Shown here: piece by piece, positions 18,859 through 27,188 of the stretch | How positions within the stretch are numbered: the first letter of the stretch is position 1 | Layout: every line of letters begins with the position of its first letter | DNA from: Candidatus Streptomyces philanthi | Lineage (GTDB): Bacteria > Actinomycetota > Actinomycetes > Streptomycetales > Streptomycetaceae | Assembly: GCA_018114805.1 (NCBI GenBank) | Contig: CP073042.1 | Coordinates: 2,294,001 to 2,358,000 of the forward strand | Direction of reading: 5' to 3' | Length of the DNA stretch: 64,000 nt | Translations under genes and position numbers: made by a program | Notes under the pieces: generated by a model | The model's input: only the letters and a program-made list of their open reading frames with translations | Told to the model about the DNA's origin: nothing | The model's database searches: none

Positions 18859-19421
18859 TCAGGCAGGGGCGCCCGGGGCGTCCGCGCCCGGCCAGGCGCC
18901 CCGCGCGAGAAGGTCGAGGACGAGCACGCCAATGTTCCACGCGTCGTCCTCACCGTTGTGGTGCCGCCCCTCCAGCGGCAGCCCCGCGAGTTCCAGGGCG
19001 CGCGCCATGCCGGGCCGCCTGGCCAGCCCGTACGCGTCGGTGAAGACCGCCTTGGCGTCGGTGTGCCGGCCCGAGAACGGGTAGCGGGCCGGCCCGCGCT
19101 CGCACTGCCGGGCGAACTGCCCGCGGTCGTAGTCGCCCCAGCTCACCCACGCCCGGGTGGCCGCCCGGTGCTCGCGCGCCAGGGTCGCGCAGGCTTCGGC
19201 GAACGGCATGCCCGCGCCACCTCGGCCTGGGTGAGCCCGGTCAGCTCCGTACAGAACGGGCTCAGCGTGGACCTGGCCGGGCGCACCAGGAGCCGGTGTC
19301 GCGCCACCCGCTCGCGGGCCACGGTATCCACGACGCACAGGCCGATCTCGATGATCTCGATGACCTGCCCCGGCGGCGCCTGCCCGGCCCAGCACGTTGC
19401 CTCCACGTCCACGACGTTCAC
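18859..19421 (-). pseudogene. KapD-like 3'-5' exonuclease (DEDDh; one-base frameshift)
   Basis: Exonuclease of the DnaQ/ERI-1/KapD type. ExoI motif VVDVEATCW comes right at the start, then IIEIGLCVVD, SPFCTELTGLT, ExoII SWGDYDRGQF, HTDAKAVF, and ExoIII GRHHNGEDDAWNIG, giving the DEDDh set. The frame shifts near 19206, where GCGCGGGCATG lacks one G compared with the expected ARGMPF. The GTG at 19421 is the best start. Likely intact in the organism. Role in RNA or DNA trimming is inferred from the family. Confidence 0.75.
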
Positions 19422-19764
19422 CAGCCGCCCGTACGCCTCCCCCTCGGCCGCCCCGGCGGCCGGGCTGGCTCGTGGCTCCCGCCGGGCGCGCCGGGTCCGG
19501 TGGGCCGCGCGTCGTACGCCTGGTTCGTCGTCACGCTCGCCGACCCTAGGGACCCGCCCGCCGGTTCTCACCCAGGTTTCCCGCGCGGCACCCCCGCACC
19601 CACCGACGCCCAGCCCCACCCACCCACGCACGTCCGCACCGGCCCGGACACGTCCGGAGGTAAGCCGGGACGAGAGGGGCGCGAGGCGATGACTTTCACA
19701 ACGAGGCGCATGCGCCATGTGGCGCTCTTGCGCCGGGGCGCCGGCGTGTAGTCCGCTAACGCCC
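19422..19764. promoter_or_regulatory. Intergenic region with nested GGCGC palindromes
   Basis: A 343-base spacer upstream of the secreted amidase. Just 30-60 bases before its start lie GGCGCATGCGCC (19705-19716, a perfect 12-bp palindrome) and GGCGC-TCTT-GCGCC (19721-19734), which share half-sites. They may be operators. No gene is supported here. Confidence 0.45.
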
Positions 19765-21357
19765 ATGAGGAAGAGGAGCGTTGCCACGCTGATCACCGCC
19801 CTGCTGGCGGGGTCCCTCCTGACCGGCGCGCCGAGCCCCAGCGCCGCCGACACACGCACCGACGGTTCCCCACCCGCCGACTCGCCCCCGAGGCTGGGGG
19901 TCGACCTGGACACGGTGACCATCCCCGAGCTCCAGGCCCGGATGGCCGACGGCTCACTGACCCCGTCGGCGCTGACCCGCGCCTACCTGTGGCGTATCAA
20001 AACCGTCGACCCCAAGGTCAACGCGGTGCTACGGACCGACCCGACCGCCCGCCAGCAGGTCGCCGCCAGCGACGCCCGACACCGCGAGGGCACCACCCGC
20101 GGCCCGCTCGACGGCATCCCCGTACTCATCAAGGACAACGTCGACACCCGCGGCCTGGCCTCCACGGCCGGCTCGCTCGCGCTGGCCGACCGCCCGCCGA
20201 AGACCGACGCGGCGCTGGTCACCCGGTTGCGGCAGGCGGGTGCCGTGATCCTCGGCAAGACCAACCTCTCCGAGTGGGCGAACTTCCGCGCCGCCAAGCC
20301 CACCTCCGGGTGGTCCGCGGTGGGCGGCCAGACCCACAACCCGTACGTCCTCGACCGCAACCCGTGCGGCTCGTCCGCCGGCTCCGGCGCCGCGCTGGCC
20401 GCCTCGCTGTCCCAGGTCGCCATCGGCACCGAGACCGACGGCTCCATCGTCTGCCCGGCCGGCATGAACGGGGTGGTCGGCCTCAAGCCCAGCCTCGGCT
20501 TGGTCAGGGGGGACGGCGTGGTGCCGATCTCCGCCGAGCAGGACACCGCGGGCCCGATGGCGCGCAACGTCGTCGACACGGCGCTCACCCTCGCGGTGCT
20601 CAGCGAGCACGACGCCGCCCACCAGAACAGCCCCGCCACCGACCCCACCCGCCCCGGCGACCTGAGCGGCAAGCGCATCGGCCTGTGGCGCCTGCCCACG
20701 CTCGGCCCGAAGGTGGACGCCCTGATGGTCCGTACGGCGCGGAAGCTGCGCTCAGCCGGCGCCGAGGTCGTCGAGGTGACCCCGCCGTACCAGGATCGGC
20801 TGGCCGAGCTGGAGTTCCCGGCGCTGCTCAGCGAGTTCCACCGGGACATCGACGCCTACCTCGCCACCCGCGAGGGCGGTCCGCGCGACCTCGCCGAGCT
20901 GATCCAGTTCAACCGCGACCACCCCGAGGAGCGGACCTGCTTCAGCGGGCAGGAACTGTTCGAGCAGGCCCTGGCGGCGCCGCCCACCACCGACCCGGAG
21001 TACCGGGCGACGCGCGCTGAGCTGAAGGACCTCTCACGGCGCTCGATCGACGAGACGCTGGCCACGTACCGGCTGGACGCCATCGCCGCCCCCACCAACC
21101 CGCCCGCCTGGACCACCGACTGCGCCCGTAGCGACAACGACGTGATCCCCTCCTCCACCACCGCGGCCGTCTCCGGCTACCCCTCGCTTTCCGTGCCGGC
21201 CGGCTTCGCCGACGAACTGCCCGTCGGCCTGCTCCTGACCGCCGGCAACCACCAGGACGGCAAGCTCCTGTCCCTGGGCTCGGCCGTGGAGTCCCGCCTC
21301 GACGCCTGGCGCGCCCCTCGCTACCTGCCGACGGTGGGCCCGGACCGCGCCCGCTGA
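19765..21357 (+). CDS. Secreted amidase (amidase-signature family)
   Basis: A 530-residue amidase with a Sec signal peptide (MRKRSVATLITALLAGSLLTGAPSPSAAD, cleavage near residue 28). The Ser-cisSer-Lys triad is visible: Lys in PVLIKDN (about 128), cis-Ser in PCGSSAGSGAA (about 205), nucleophile Ser in TETDGSIVCPA (about 229). Only the substrate-side loop differs from GatA. It probably hydrolyses amides outside the cell; not a tRNA amidotransferase. Start ATG 19765. No lesion. Confidence 0.9.
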   Translation: MRKRSVATLITALLAGSLLTGAPSPSAADTRTDGSPPADSPPRLGVDLDTVTIPELQARMADGSLTPSALTRAYLWRIKTVDPKVNAVLRTDPTARQQVAASDARHREGTTRGPLDGIPVLIKDNVDTRGLASTAGSLALADRPPKTDAALVTRLRQAGAVILGKTNLSEWANFRAAKPTSGWSAVGGQTHNPYVLDRNPCGSSAGSGAALAASLSQVAIGTETDGSIVCPAGMNGVVGLKPSLGLVRGDGVVPISAEQDTAGPMARNVVDTALTLAVLSEHDAAHQNSPATDPTRPGDLSGKRIGLWRLPTLGPKVDALMVRTARKLRSAGAEVVEVTPPYQDRLAELEFPALLSEFHRDIDAYLATREGGPRDLAELIQFNRDHPEERTCFSGQELFEQALAAPPTTDPEYRATRAELKDLSRRSIDETLATYRLDAIAAPTNPPAWTTDCARSDNDVIPSSTTAAVSGYPSLSVPAGFADELPVGLLLTAGNHQDGKLLSLGSAVESRLDAWRAPRYLPTVGPDRAR

Positions 21358-21512
21358 CCGCCCGCCCCACCCACCGCACAGCCCACCGGCGCCAGCGGCG
21401 TCGCACACGGCGGCCGGCCACCACCCGGGGGCCGGCCGCCGCCCCCTTCTCCGGCCGCCCCGCCCCTCGCCCCGACCGGCCTTCCCGAACGCGCGAAAAA
21501 CCTCGCCCACCA

Positions 21513-21539
21513 TGTCGAGAACCCGCGCCCGGCTCCGTC
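21513..21539 (+). promoter_or_regulatory. Putative ECF42 promoter
   Basis: TGTCGA (21513-21518), a 17-base spacer, and CGTC (21536-21539), with the DGPF gene starting 53 bases further. Published ECF42 target promoters carry TGTCGA at -35 and CGA/TC at -10. The match, spacing and position suggest the sigma factor encoded just downstream drives this DGPF gene. Confidence 0.65.
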
Positions 21540-21591
21540 CCCGCCGTGAACGCGACCACAATGGGCCGCACCAGCACCAAGGAGAACCACC

Positions 21592-21999
21592 ATGGCCAAG
21601 TACCTGCTGCTCAAGCACTACCGTGGCGCCCCGGCACCGGTGAACAACGTGCCGATGGACCAGTGGACGCCGGCGGAGGTCTCGGCGCACGTGCAGTTCA
21701 TGCACGACTTCGCGGCCCGCCTTGAGGAGACCGGCGAGTACGTCGACGGTCAGGGGCTCCCGCCCGAGGGAACGTGGGTCCGGTACGACGGCGAGGGCCG
21801 CCCGCCGGTCACCGACGGCCCATTCGCCGAGACCAAGGACCTCATCGCTGGCTGGATGGTGATCGACGTCGACAGCTACGAGCGCGCCCTCGAACTGGCC
21901 GGCGAACTGTCGGCCGCCCCCGGCGCCGGCGGCAAGCCGATCCACGAGTGGCTGGAGCTGCGCCCGTTCCTCTCCGCGCCGCCCACCATCACGGAGTGA
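21592..21999 (+). CDS. YCII-related DGPF domain protein
   Basis: A 135-residue protein with the YCII/DGPF fold (MAKYLLLKHYRG at the start, TDGPFAETKDLIAGWMVIDVDSYERALELA around 78-108). DGPF proteins are the usual genomic partner and transcriptional target of ECF42 sigma factors, whose gene follows eight bases later. AAGGAGAACC precedes the ATG. Biochemical function unknown; a role in stress or metabolite sensing has been suggested for the family. Confidence 0.88.
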   Translation: MAKYLLLKHYRGAPAPVNNVPMDQWTPAEVSAHVQFMHDFAARLEETGEYVDGQGLPPEGTWVRYDGEGRPPVTDGPFAETKDLIAGWMVIDVDSYERALELAGELSAAPGAGGKPIHEWLELRPFLSAPPTITE

Positions 22000-22007
22000 C
22001 CACGGCG

Positions 22008-23227
22008 ATGGACGAGCTCCTGCTCCGCCGCCTCACGCCGCGCGTCCTGTACGGCGTCCTCGGCCGCCGCGGAGCCGACTTCGCGGCGGCCGAGGACGCC
22101 GTACAGGACGCGCTGGTCGAGGCCGCTCCGCACCTGGCCGGCCGGCCCCCCACGGGACCCGCAGGGCTGGCTGGTCACGGTGGCCTGGCGCTGGTTCCTC
22201 GACGCGATACGGGCGGACTCGGCCCGTCGCCGGCGCGAGGACCTGGCCGAGTCGGAACCGGCGCCCGGCCCGGCGCCCGCCGTGGACGACACGCTCCAGC
22301 TCTACTTCCTATGCGCCCACCCGTCGCTGACCCCCTCGTCCGCGGTCGCGCTCACGCTGCGCGCCGTGGGCGGGCTCACCACCCGCCAGATCGCCCGGGC
22401 CTACCTGGTGCCCGAGGCGACCATGGCGCAGCGCATCAGCCGGGCCGAGCGCACCGTCGCCGGCGTGGGGCTCTCCCCCGCCGGGGCGAAGCCGGACGCG
22501 TCGGGCGGGCCCAAGCGGAGAGGCGACGTCGCCACCGTGCTGCACGTCCTCTACCTGGTCTTCAACAAGGGCTACTCCGGCGACGTCGACCTCGCCGCCG
22601 AGGCCATCCGGCTCACCCGGCAGCTCGCCGCCTCCGTCGACCACCCCGAAGTGGCCGGCCTGCTCGCTCTCATGCTGCTCCACCACGCCCGGCGCGCGTC
22701 CCGCACCAGGCCCGACGGCAGCCTGGTGCCCCTGGCCGAGCAGGACCGCGGCCGGTGGGACACGACGTCGATCGCCGAAGGCGTCCAGATCCTCCAGACG
22801 GCCCTCACCCGCGACCAACTGGGCGAGTTCCAGGCCCAGGCCGCCATCGCGGCCCTGCACGCGGACGCCCAGCGGGCCGAGGAGACCGACTGGGTGCAGA
22901 TCGTCGAGTGGTACGACGAACTCGCGCGGCTGACCGACAGCCCGGTCGTCCGGCTCAACCGCGCGGTCGCCGTGGGCGAGGCGGACGGCCCACACGCCGG
23001 CCTGGCCGCCCTCGCCGAACTCGACGCCGCGATACGCGACTCCTCCACCAAGCCCCACCCGTTCCCCCGCCGCGAGGCGGTGGCGGCCCACCATCCACGA
23101 ACGCGCCGGCGACCTGGCCACGGCAGACCGCCTCTACGCCGAGGCCGCCCACCGCGCCCCCAACCTCGCCGAACGCACCCACCTCACCCACCAGGCCGCC
23201 CGCCTCAATACCCACCTACGCCCCTGA
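22008..23227 (+). pseudogene. ECF42-type RNA polymerase sigma factor (two frameshifts)
   Basis: An ECF sigma factor with the long C-terminal extension (DUF6596 plus TPR-like helices) typical of ECF42. Region 2 (ADFAAAEDAVQDALVEA) is in the first frame. From about 22150 the coding continues in another frame (GWLVTVAWRWFLDAIRAD, region 4 LTTRQIARAYLVPEATMAQRISRAERTV, then DVATVLHVLYLVFNKGYSGD). A second shift near 23085 leads to the true ending (HERAGDLATADRLYAEAAHRAP to the TGA at 23225-23227). Both breaks are small indels. The first ~35 codons carry a perfect 32-bp inverted repeat, and the protein differs there from the family. See findings. Confidence 0.8.
22040..22113. repeat. Perfect 32-bp inverted repeat inside the sigma gene
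   Basis: Arms 22040-22071 and 22082-22113 are exact reverse complements with a 10-base loop. The right arm encodes the conserved AAEDAVQDA of sigma region 2. The left arm encodes RVLYGVLGRRG, where relatives have a different sequence, so the left arm looks copied from the right by template switching. Confidence 0.85.
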
Positions 23228-23350
23228 CAACACCCCGCCCCCGACCGTCGCCTCGCCCCCTCGGGGCGAGCCAGGACCAACTGGCCGCCCTGTCACGGCC
23301 GGGTGCGCGTGGTGTGGTTCCGCCGTCGGGCCGGCTCACGGAGACACCAA

Positions 23351-23383
23351 AGAGTCCCAGCCGGGTTTCCCTGCTGGGACTCT
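23351..23383 (-). terminator. Hairpin after tRNA-Ala
   Basis: AGAGTCCCAG (23351-23360) pairs perfectly with CTGGGACTCT (23374-23383) over a 13-base loop. It lies ten bases past the 3' end of the leftward tRNA-Ala and may also end the rightward sigma-factor transcript. Confidence 0.75.
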
Positions 23384-23392
23384 GAGCTGCGG

Positions 23393-23466
23393 TGGACCTG
23401 AGGGGATTTGAACCCCTGACCCCCTCGATGCGAACGAGGTGCGCTACCAGTCTGCGCCACAGGCCC
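23393..23466 (-). tRNA. tRNA-Ala (anticodon CGC)
   Basis: On the minus strand the acceptor stem GGGCCTG pairs with CAGGTCC. The D arm, the anticodon stem CCTCG/CGAGG with loop TTCGCAT (anticodon CGC), the variable loop GGGTC and the T arm with GGTTCAAATCC are all present. CGC reads GCG alanine codons. The CCA end is not encoded. The leftward sepX gene lies just upstream. Confidence 0.95.
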
Positions 23467-23558
23467 TTGCAACGAGTGAAACTCTAGCATCCCTCTCGGG
23501 CTGCTCGGAAATCCGCTCCCGCGCTGGTCAACGACGGTCGTGACGCGCGTGGCGGGTG

Positions 23559-25067
23559 TCACTCGTTGGCGGCTCGGGGGCGGGATTCGTCGGCGTACTG
23601 GTCGAACAGTGCCGTGCGGCCCAAGTCGCGGGCCGGGCGGCGTGAGCCGGTGCCGGGCTGGGCGGGTGGCGGGGTGGGGTCGACGGGGTCGGCCGGCGCG
23701 GTGGGCCCGTCGGTGGGTTCGGCGGCGCTGGAGCGGGACGGGCTCCAGTTGTCGGGGGCGCCGAGGTCCACGTCGGCGGTGGCGCGGGGAGCCACCGGGG
23801 CGGTGACGTAGGTGGGCAGCGGCACCGGGACCGGGTCCCAGCTCTGGCCGGGCGCGCCGCTGCGCTCGCGCTCCCGCTCGTCCACCCACTCCGCGTGGTC
23901 GGTCTGTTCGACCAGGGCCCTGCGGTCGGCCGCGTGCGCGGAGCGGGCCGCCTCGGACGGCACCACGGGCGCCGCGCCCTCGCGCCGGTCGTCGGGCGCG
24001 GGGCGACCGGCCGGTGCGCCGGGGCGCCGGGTGGGGTCGCCGTCGTGGAGGCGCTGGGCCGGGTCGGCGCCGCGCGGTCGGTTGTGGCCGGGCTCGCCCT
24101 CGTACGTCGGCTGCCCGGCCGCTTCGTCGCCGGGCGCCGGACGGCGGGCCTGGTCGCTGCCGCTGCCCGGCTGGCGGGGCATGCCCGCGCCGGGGCGGGC
24201 GGGCCCCCGCCGCTCGGGGCGGGGGCGGTCGCCGGCGGGGCGGTCGACGGTGGGGCGGGGCGGGGTCGGGCGGTCGGGTCCACGGTCGGGAGCCGGGCCG
24301 TCGGCGGGGCCGTCGCCGGGCTGGGCGGCCAGCTCGGCACGGCGCCGGTCCATGGTCAAGGCGAAGCGGCGGCGCTCCTGCACTCTGAGGTAGACGATGT
24401 ACGCGCTGAGCAGCGCGGCAGGTCCTACCGGGGCCCACAGGAAGGCGACGCCGCCGACGGCGGCGACGATCGAGCCGACGGTGAAGGCGAGGAAGAGGAG
24501 CACCGTGGTGCGCCGGCGCCGGGCCAGCACCTTCGCGCGCCGGGTGCGCTCCCCAGCGCCTCCGTCCGCGCCGGCGCCAGCGCCGGCTTCCCGTCGCCCG
24601 GGTTCGTCCGCCTCGCTGGTCGCGGTCGGCCCGGCCGCCGGGGTGGCGCTGTCGGGCCCGGCGGGTGGGCGCTCGGTCGGGCCCGCGAGCAGGGCGTCGG
24701 TGACGGTGACGGTCATCGTCGCGGGATGGGCGAAGGCCCGTACGTCGACGATGTCGGTCTCGTCGTCCGGGCCGCCCGCCCCGACCGGCACGCGGTCGGG
24801 CGCGTGCGGGACCAAGGCGGCGCCGGCCGCCGCGCCGTCCGGCGTGTGGGCATCGTCGGATGCGGCCTCGGGCAGCTCCCCGGCGTCCAGCCCCTTGGTG
24901 TAGCGCCGCTCCACGGCCGCCCGGCCGGACAGCAGCCGGATGGCGGTGCTGAAGCGCTCCGTGGGACGGGCGTCGTTGAGTTCGTCCTGCCGGCGGAGCC
25001 ACATGGGCACCAGGTAGGCGGCCCAGGCCCCGACGATGACTGCGTAGATGAGGCCACTGCTGCTCAC
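23559..25067 (-). CDS. sepX: Divisome protein SepX (GlpR-like)
   Basis: A 502-residue membrane protein matching SepX, a Streptomyces cell-division factor needed for FtsZ organisation and sporulation septa. The opening SSSGLIYAVIVGAWAAYLVPMWL is one transmembrane helix. Then comes LNDARPTERFSTAIRLLSGR, a ~100-residue variable region, two more helices (about 185-225), and a ~270-residue Pro/Arg/Asp-rich tail expected to be disordered. The GTG at 25067 gives the start used by relatives; the frame extends 38 codons upstream without conservation. Flanked by tRNA-Ala and the Moco/GNAT genes. The function call rests on recall of the family. Confidence 0.82.
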   Translation of the reverse strand: MSSSGLIYAVIVGAWAAYLVPMWLRRQDELNDARPTERFSTAIRLLSGRAAVERRYTKGLDAGELPEAASDDAHTPDGAAAGAALVPHAPDRVPVGAGGPDDETDIVDVRAFAHPATMTVTVTDALLAGPTERPPAGPDSATPAAGPTATSEADEPGRREAGAGAGADGGAGERTRRAKVLARRRRTTVLLFLAFTVGSIVAAVGGVAFLWAPVGPAALLSAYIVYLRVQERRRFALTMDRRRAELAAQPGDGPADGPAPDRGPDRPTPPRPTVDRPAGDRPRPERRGPARPGAGMPRQPGSGSDQARRPAPGDEAAGQPTYEGEPGHNRPRGADPAQRLHDGDPTRRPGAPAGRPAPDDRREGAAPVVPSEAARSAHAADRRALVEQTDHAEWVDERERERSGAPGQSWDPVPVPLPTYVTAPVAPRATADVDLGAPDNWSPSRSSAAEPTDGPTAPADPVDPTPPPAQPGTGSRRPARDLGRTALFDQYADESRPRAANE

Positions 25068-25217
25068 GGTGACACGGTAGAGGGAGCGGAGCGGGCAGAT
25101 CCGCCGATTGGCGCGGTGTGTCGCACGATCTGGCTCATATCTCAAGCTTTTTTTGCGATTGGTGCGACGACTTACCGGCAAATGTGTTCAAAGTGTGGCC
25201 GTTATCGAATGTCTCTT
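25068..25217 (-). promoter_or_regulatory. AT-rich promoter region of sepX
   Basis: This 150-base spacer is the most AT-rich stretch nearby, with a T7 run at 25147-25153 and TATAG/ATATGAG patches. It must hold the sepX promoter and any terminator of the upstream GNAT gene. I could not assign exact hexamers. Confidence 0.45.
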
Positions 25218-26525
25218 CTATATGGGTGAGGTGCCGGGGCTCATCTGGTGCCAGCGGCTCAGCAGCCCGTCCAGCACCTCCTCCACGGTCAGCGCGAAGA
25301 CCAGGTGGTCCCGCCACGCGCCATCGATGTGCAGGTAACGGGGCCGCAGCCCCTCCTCGCGGAACCCGAGCTTCTCCACCACGCGACGGCTCGGGATGTT
25401 CTCCGGACGGATGCAGACCTCCACCCGGTGCAGCCCGACCGAGCGGAAGCAGTGGTCGACGGCGAGCGCCACCGCGGTCGGCATGACGCCGCGCCCGGCG
25501 ACCGCCTTGTCCACCCAGTAGCCGATGTGGCCGGAACACATCGACCCCCAGGTGATCCCGGCCACCGTCAACTGACCCGCCAGCCGGCCCTGGTAGTCGA
25601 CGACGAAGGGCAGCATCCGCCCCGCGTGCGCCTCGGCCCGCAGGTGACGGACCATCTGCCGGTACGTGGGCCGCTGGGCGACCGGGCCGCCGGGGGGCGG
25701 CGGCGGGATCGTCGCCTCCCAGGGGCGCAGCCACTCGCGGTTGCGGCGGTTGACCTCGCGCCAGGCGCGCTGGTCGCGCAGCCTTATCGGGCGGAGGGTC
25801 GTGGGACCGTCCACCAGCGCCACCGGCCAGCAGGCGTTCAGCGCGGGCTCCCGGCCGACTCGTCGGGGGCGCCTCCCACGGGGCGGCCCCGTTCGCCCGG
25901 TGCCGGCGGGGGCGGCGGGCGTCAGCTGCCCGCTCCGTCCGTTCGGCTCGCCCGGCGCGGCGGGGCGCGCGGTCCCGGCGGGGCGCGCGTGGTCGCCGCC
26001 TCGGAGCTGGTCCACGGCGTGCGCCAGCAGTCGGCCCAGCACCGCGAGGCCGTCCCGGACCCCGCCCGACGATCCGGGCAGGTTGATGATCAGGGTGGCG
26101 CCGGCCACCCCGGCGAGCCCCCGGGACCGCGCGGCCGTCGGCACCTTCGCCAGTCCCTCGGCCCGCAGCGCCTCCGGGATGCCCGGGATCTCGTAGTCGA
26201 GGACGGCGCGCGTCATCTCGGGTGTCCGGTCGGTGGGCGAGATGCCGGTGCCCCCGGTGGTGACGACCACGTCGTACGCGGCGGCCACCGCCTCCCGCAG
26301 GGCCGCGCAGACCGGCTCGCCGTCCGGCACCACGAGCGGCTCCTCGACCAGGAAGCCCAGCGCGGACAGCCCGTCGGCCAGCAGCGGGCCGCCCTTGTCG
26401 GGGTAGACGCCGGCGGCGGCGCGCTGGGAGGCAGTGACCACCAGGGCGCGGTAGCGCGGCCGGTCGGCCGGCGGACACTGGACGGGTGGCTCGGGGGGTG
26501 GGCCCGCAGGCGAGGGGGTCGTCAT
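25218..26525 (-). CDS. MogA/MoaB-like molybdopterin protein fused to RimJ-type GNAT
   Basis: One uninterrupted 435-residue frame. Residues ~1-185 are a MogA/MoaB molybdopterin adenylyltransferase (RALVVTASQRAAAG, VVTTGGTGISPTDRTPE, LIINLPGSSGGVRDGL). After a ~55-residue Pro/Arg/Gly linker, residues ~240-435 are a RimJ-like acetyltransferase (DGPTTLRPIRLRDQRAW, HIGYWVDKAVAGRGVMPTAV, IRPENIPSRRVVEKLGF). Relatives usually have two separate genes. No stop lies between, and at the expected GNAT start the codon is CTG (CTGAACGCC). So this is either a true fusion, a CTG start near 25838, or two lost signals. The ATG at 26525 overlaps the moaC stop. Confidence 0.8.
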   Translation of the reverse strand: MTTPSPAGPPPEPPVQCPPADRPRYRALVVTASQRAAAGVYPDKGGPLLADGLSALGFLVEEPLVVPDGEPVCAALREAVAAAYDVVVTTGGTGISPTDRTPEMTRAVLDYEIPGIPEALRAEGLAKVPTAARSRGLAGVAGATLIINLPGSSGGVRDGLAVLGRLLAHAVDQLRGGDHARPAGTARPAAPGEPNGRSGQLTPAAPAGTGRTGPPRGRRPRRVGREPALNACWPVALVDGPTTLRPIRLRDQRAWREVNRRNREWLRPWEATIPPPPPGGPVAQRPTYRQMVRHLRAEAHAGRMLPFVVDYQGRLAGQLTVAGITWGSMCSGHIGYWVDKAVAGRGVMPTAVALAVDHCFRSVGLHRVEVCIRPENIPSRRVVEKLGFREEGLRPRYLHIDGAWRDHLVFALTVEEVLDGLLSRWHQMSPGTSPI

Positions 26526-27004
26526 GAGGTGCGGCTCCAGTCGCCGGAGGCTCCGCCGGACTTCTCCTCGACCCTGACGTCCGTGATGGCCGCCTTGTCG
26601 ACGGCCTTGACCATGTCGATCACGGTCAGCGCCGCGACGGTGACGGCCGTCAGGGCCTCCATCTCCACGCCCGTACGTTCCGTCGTCTTCACTCGGGCGC
26701 GGATGACCACAGCGTCGTCGGCGACCGAGAGGTCCACCTTGACGCCGGAGACGGCCAGCGGATGACAGAGCGGGATCAGCTCCGGGGTGCGTTTGGCCCC
26801 CATGATGCCGGCGATCCGGGCGGTGGCCAGGGCGTCGCCCTTGGGTACGCCGTCGCCGCGCAGGAGTTCGACCACGCGCGGCAAGACGAGCACCCGCCTG
26901 CTGGCGGTGGCGGTACGCGCGGTGACGTCCTTCGCCGAGACGTCGACCATGCGTGCCGCGCCCGCGTCGTCGAGGTGGGTGAGGTGGTCCTGGGCGCTGC
27001 TCAT
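26522..27004 (-). CDS. moaC: Cyclic pyranopterin monophosphate synthase MoaC
   Basis: Second enzyme of molybdenum cofactor synthesis: converts 3',8-cH2GTP to cyclic pyranopterin monophosphate. 160 residues, normal length, with MVDVSAKDVTARTATA, GIMGAKRTPELIPLCHPL (conserved Lys/His region), GVEMEALTAVTVAALTVIDMVKAVDK and the C-terminal EEKSGG. Four-base overlap (26522-26525) with the next gene shows coupling to mogA. Clean gene, unlike the neighbouring moeA. Confidence 0.93.
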   Translation of the reverse strand: MSSAQDHLTHLDDAGAARMVDVSAKDVTARTATASRRVLVLPRVVELLRGDGVPKGDALATARIAGIMGAKRTPELIPLCHPLAVSGVKVDLSVADDAVVIRARVKTTERTGVEMEALTAVTVAALTVIDMVKAVDKAAITDVRVEEKSGGASGDWSRTS

Positions 27005-27188
27005 GGTTCTCCCGGTCGGTCCTAGGGCAGCAACCGTACCGGCCGTGCCCCGTGGTCAGCGCGGCAACCACCCACGGTGCGCCGCCCGGGAACGCGTGCC
27101 CCGCGCCCCGGTTCCGCGCCGCCCCCGCGCGTCCCGTGCGGCGCGCGCGGTCCCGGTCCAACGATCTGACCAGCGGTCAGCTCCCGCG

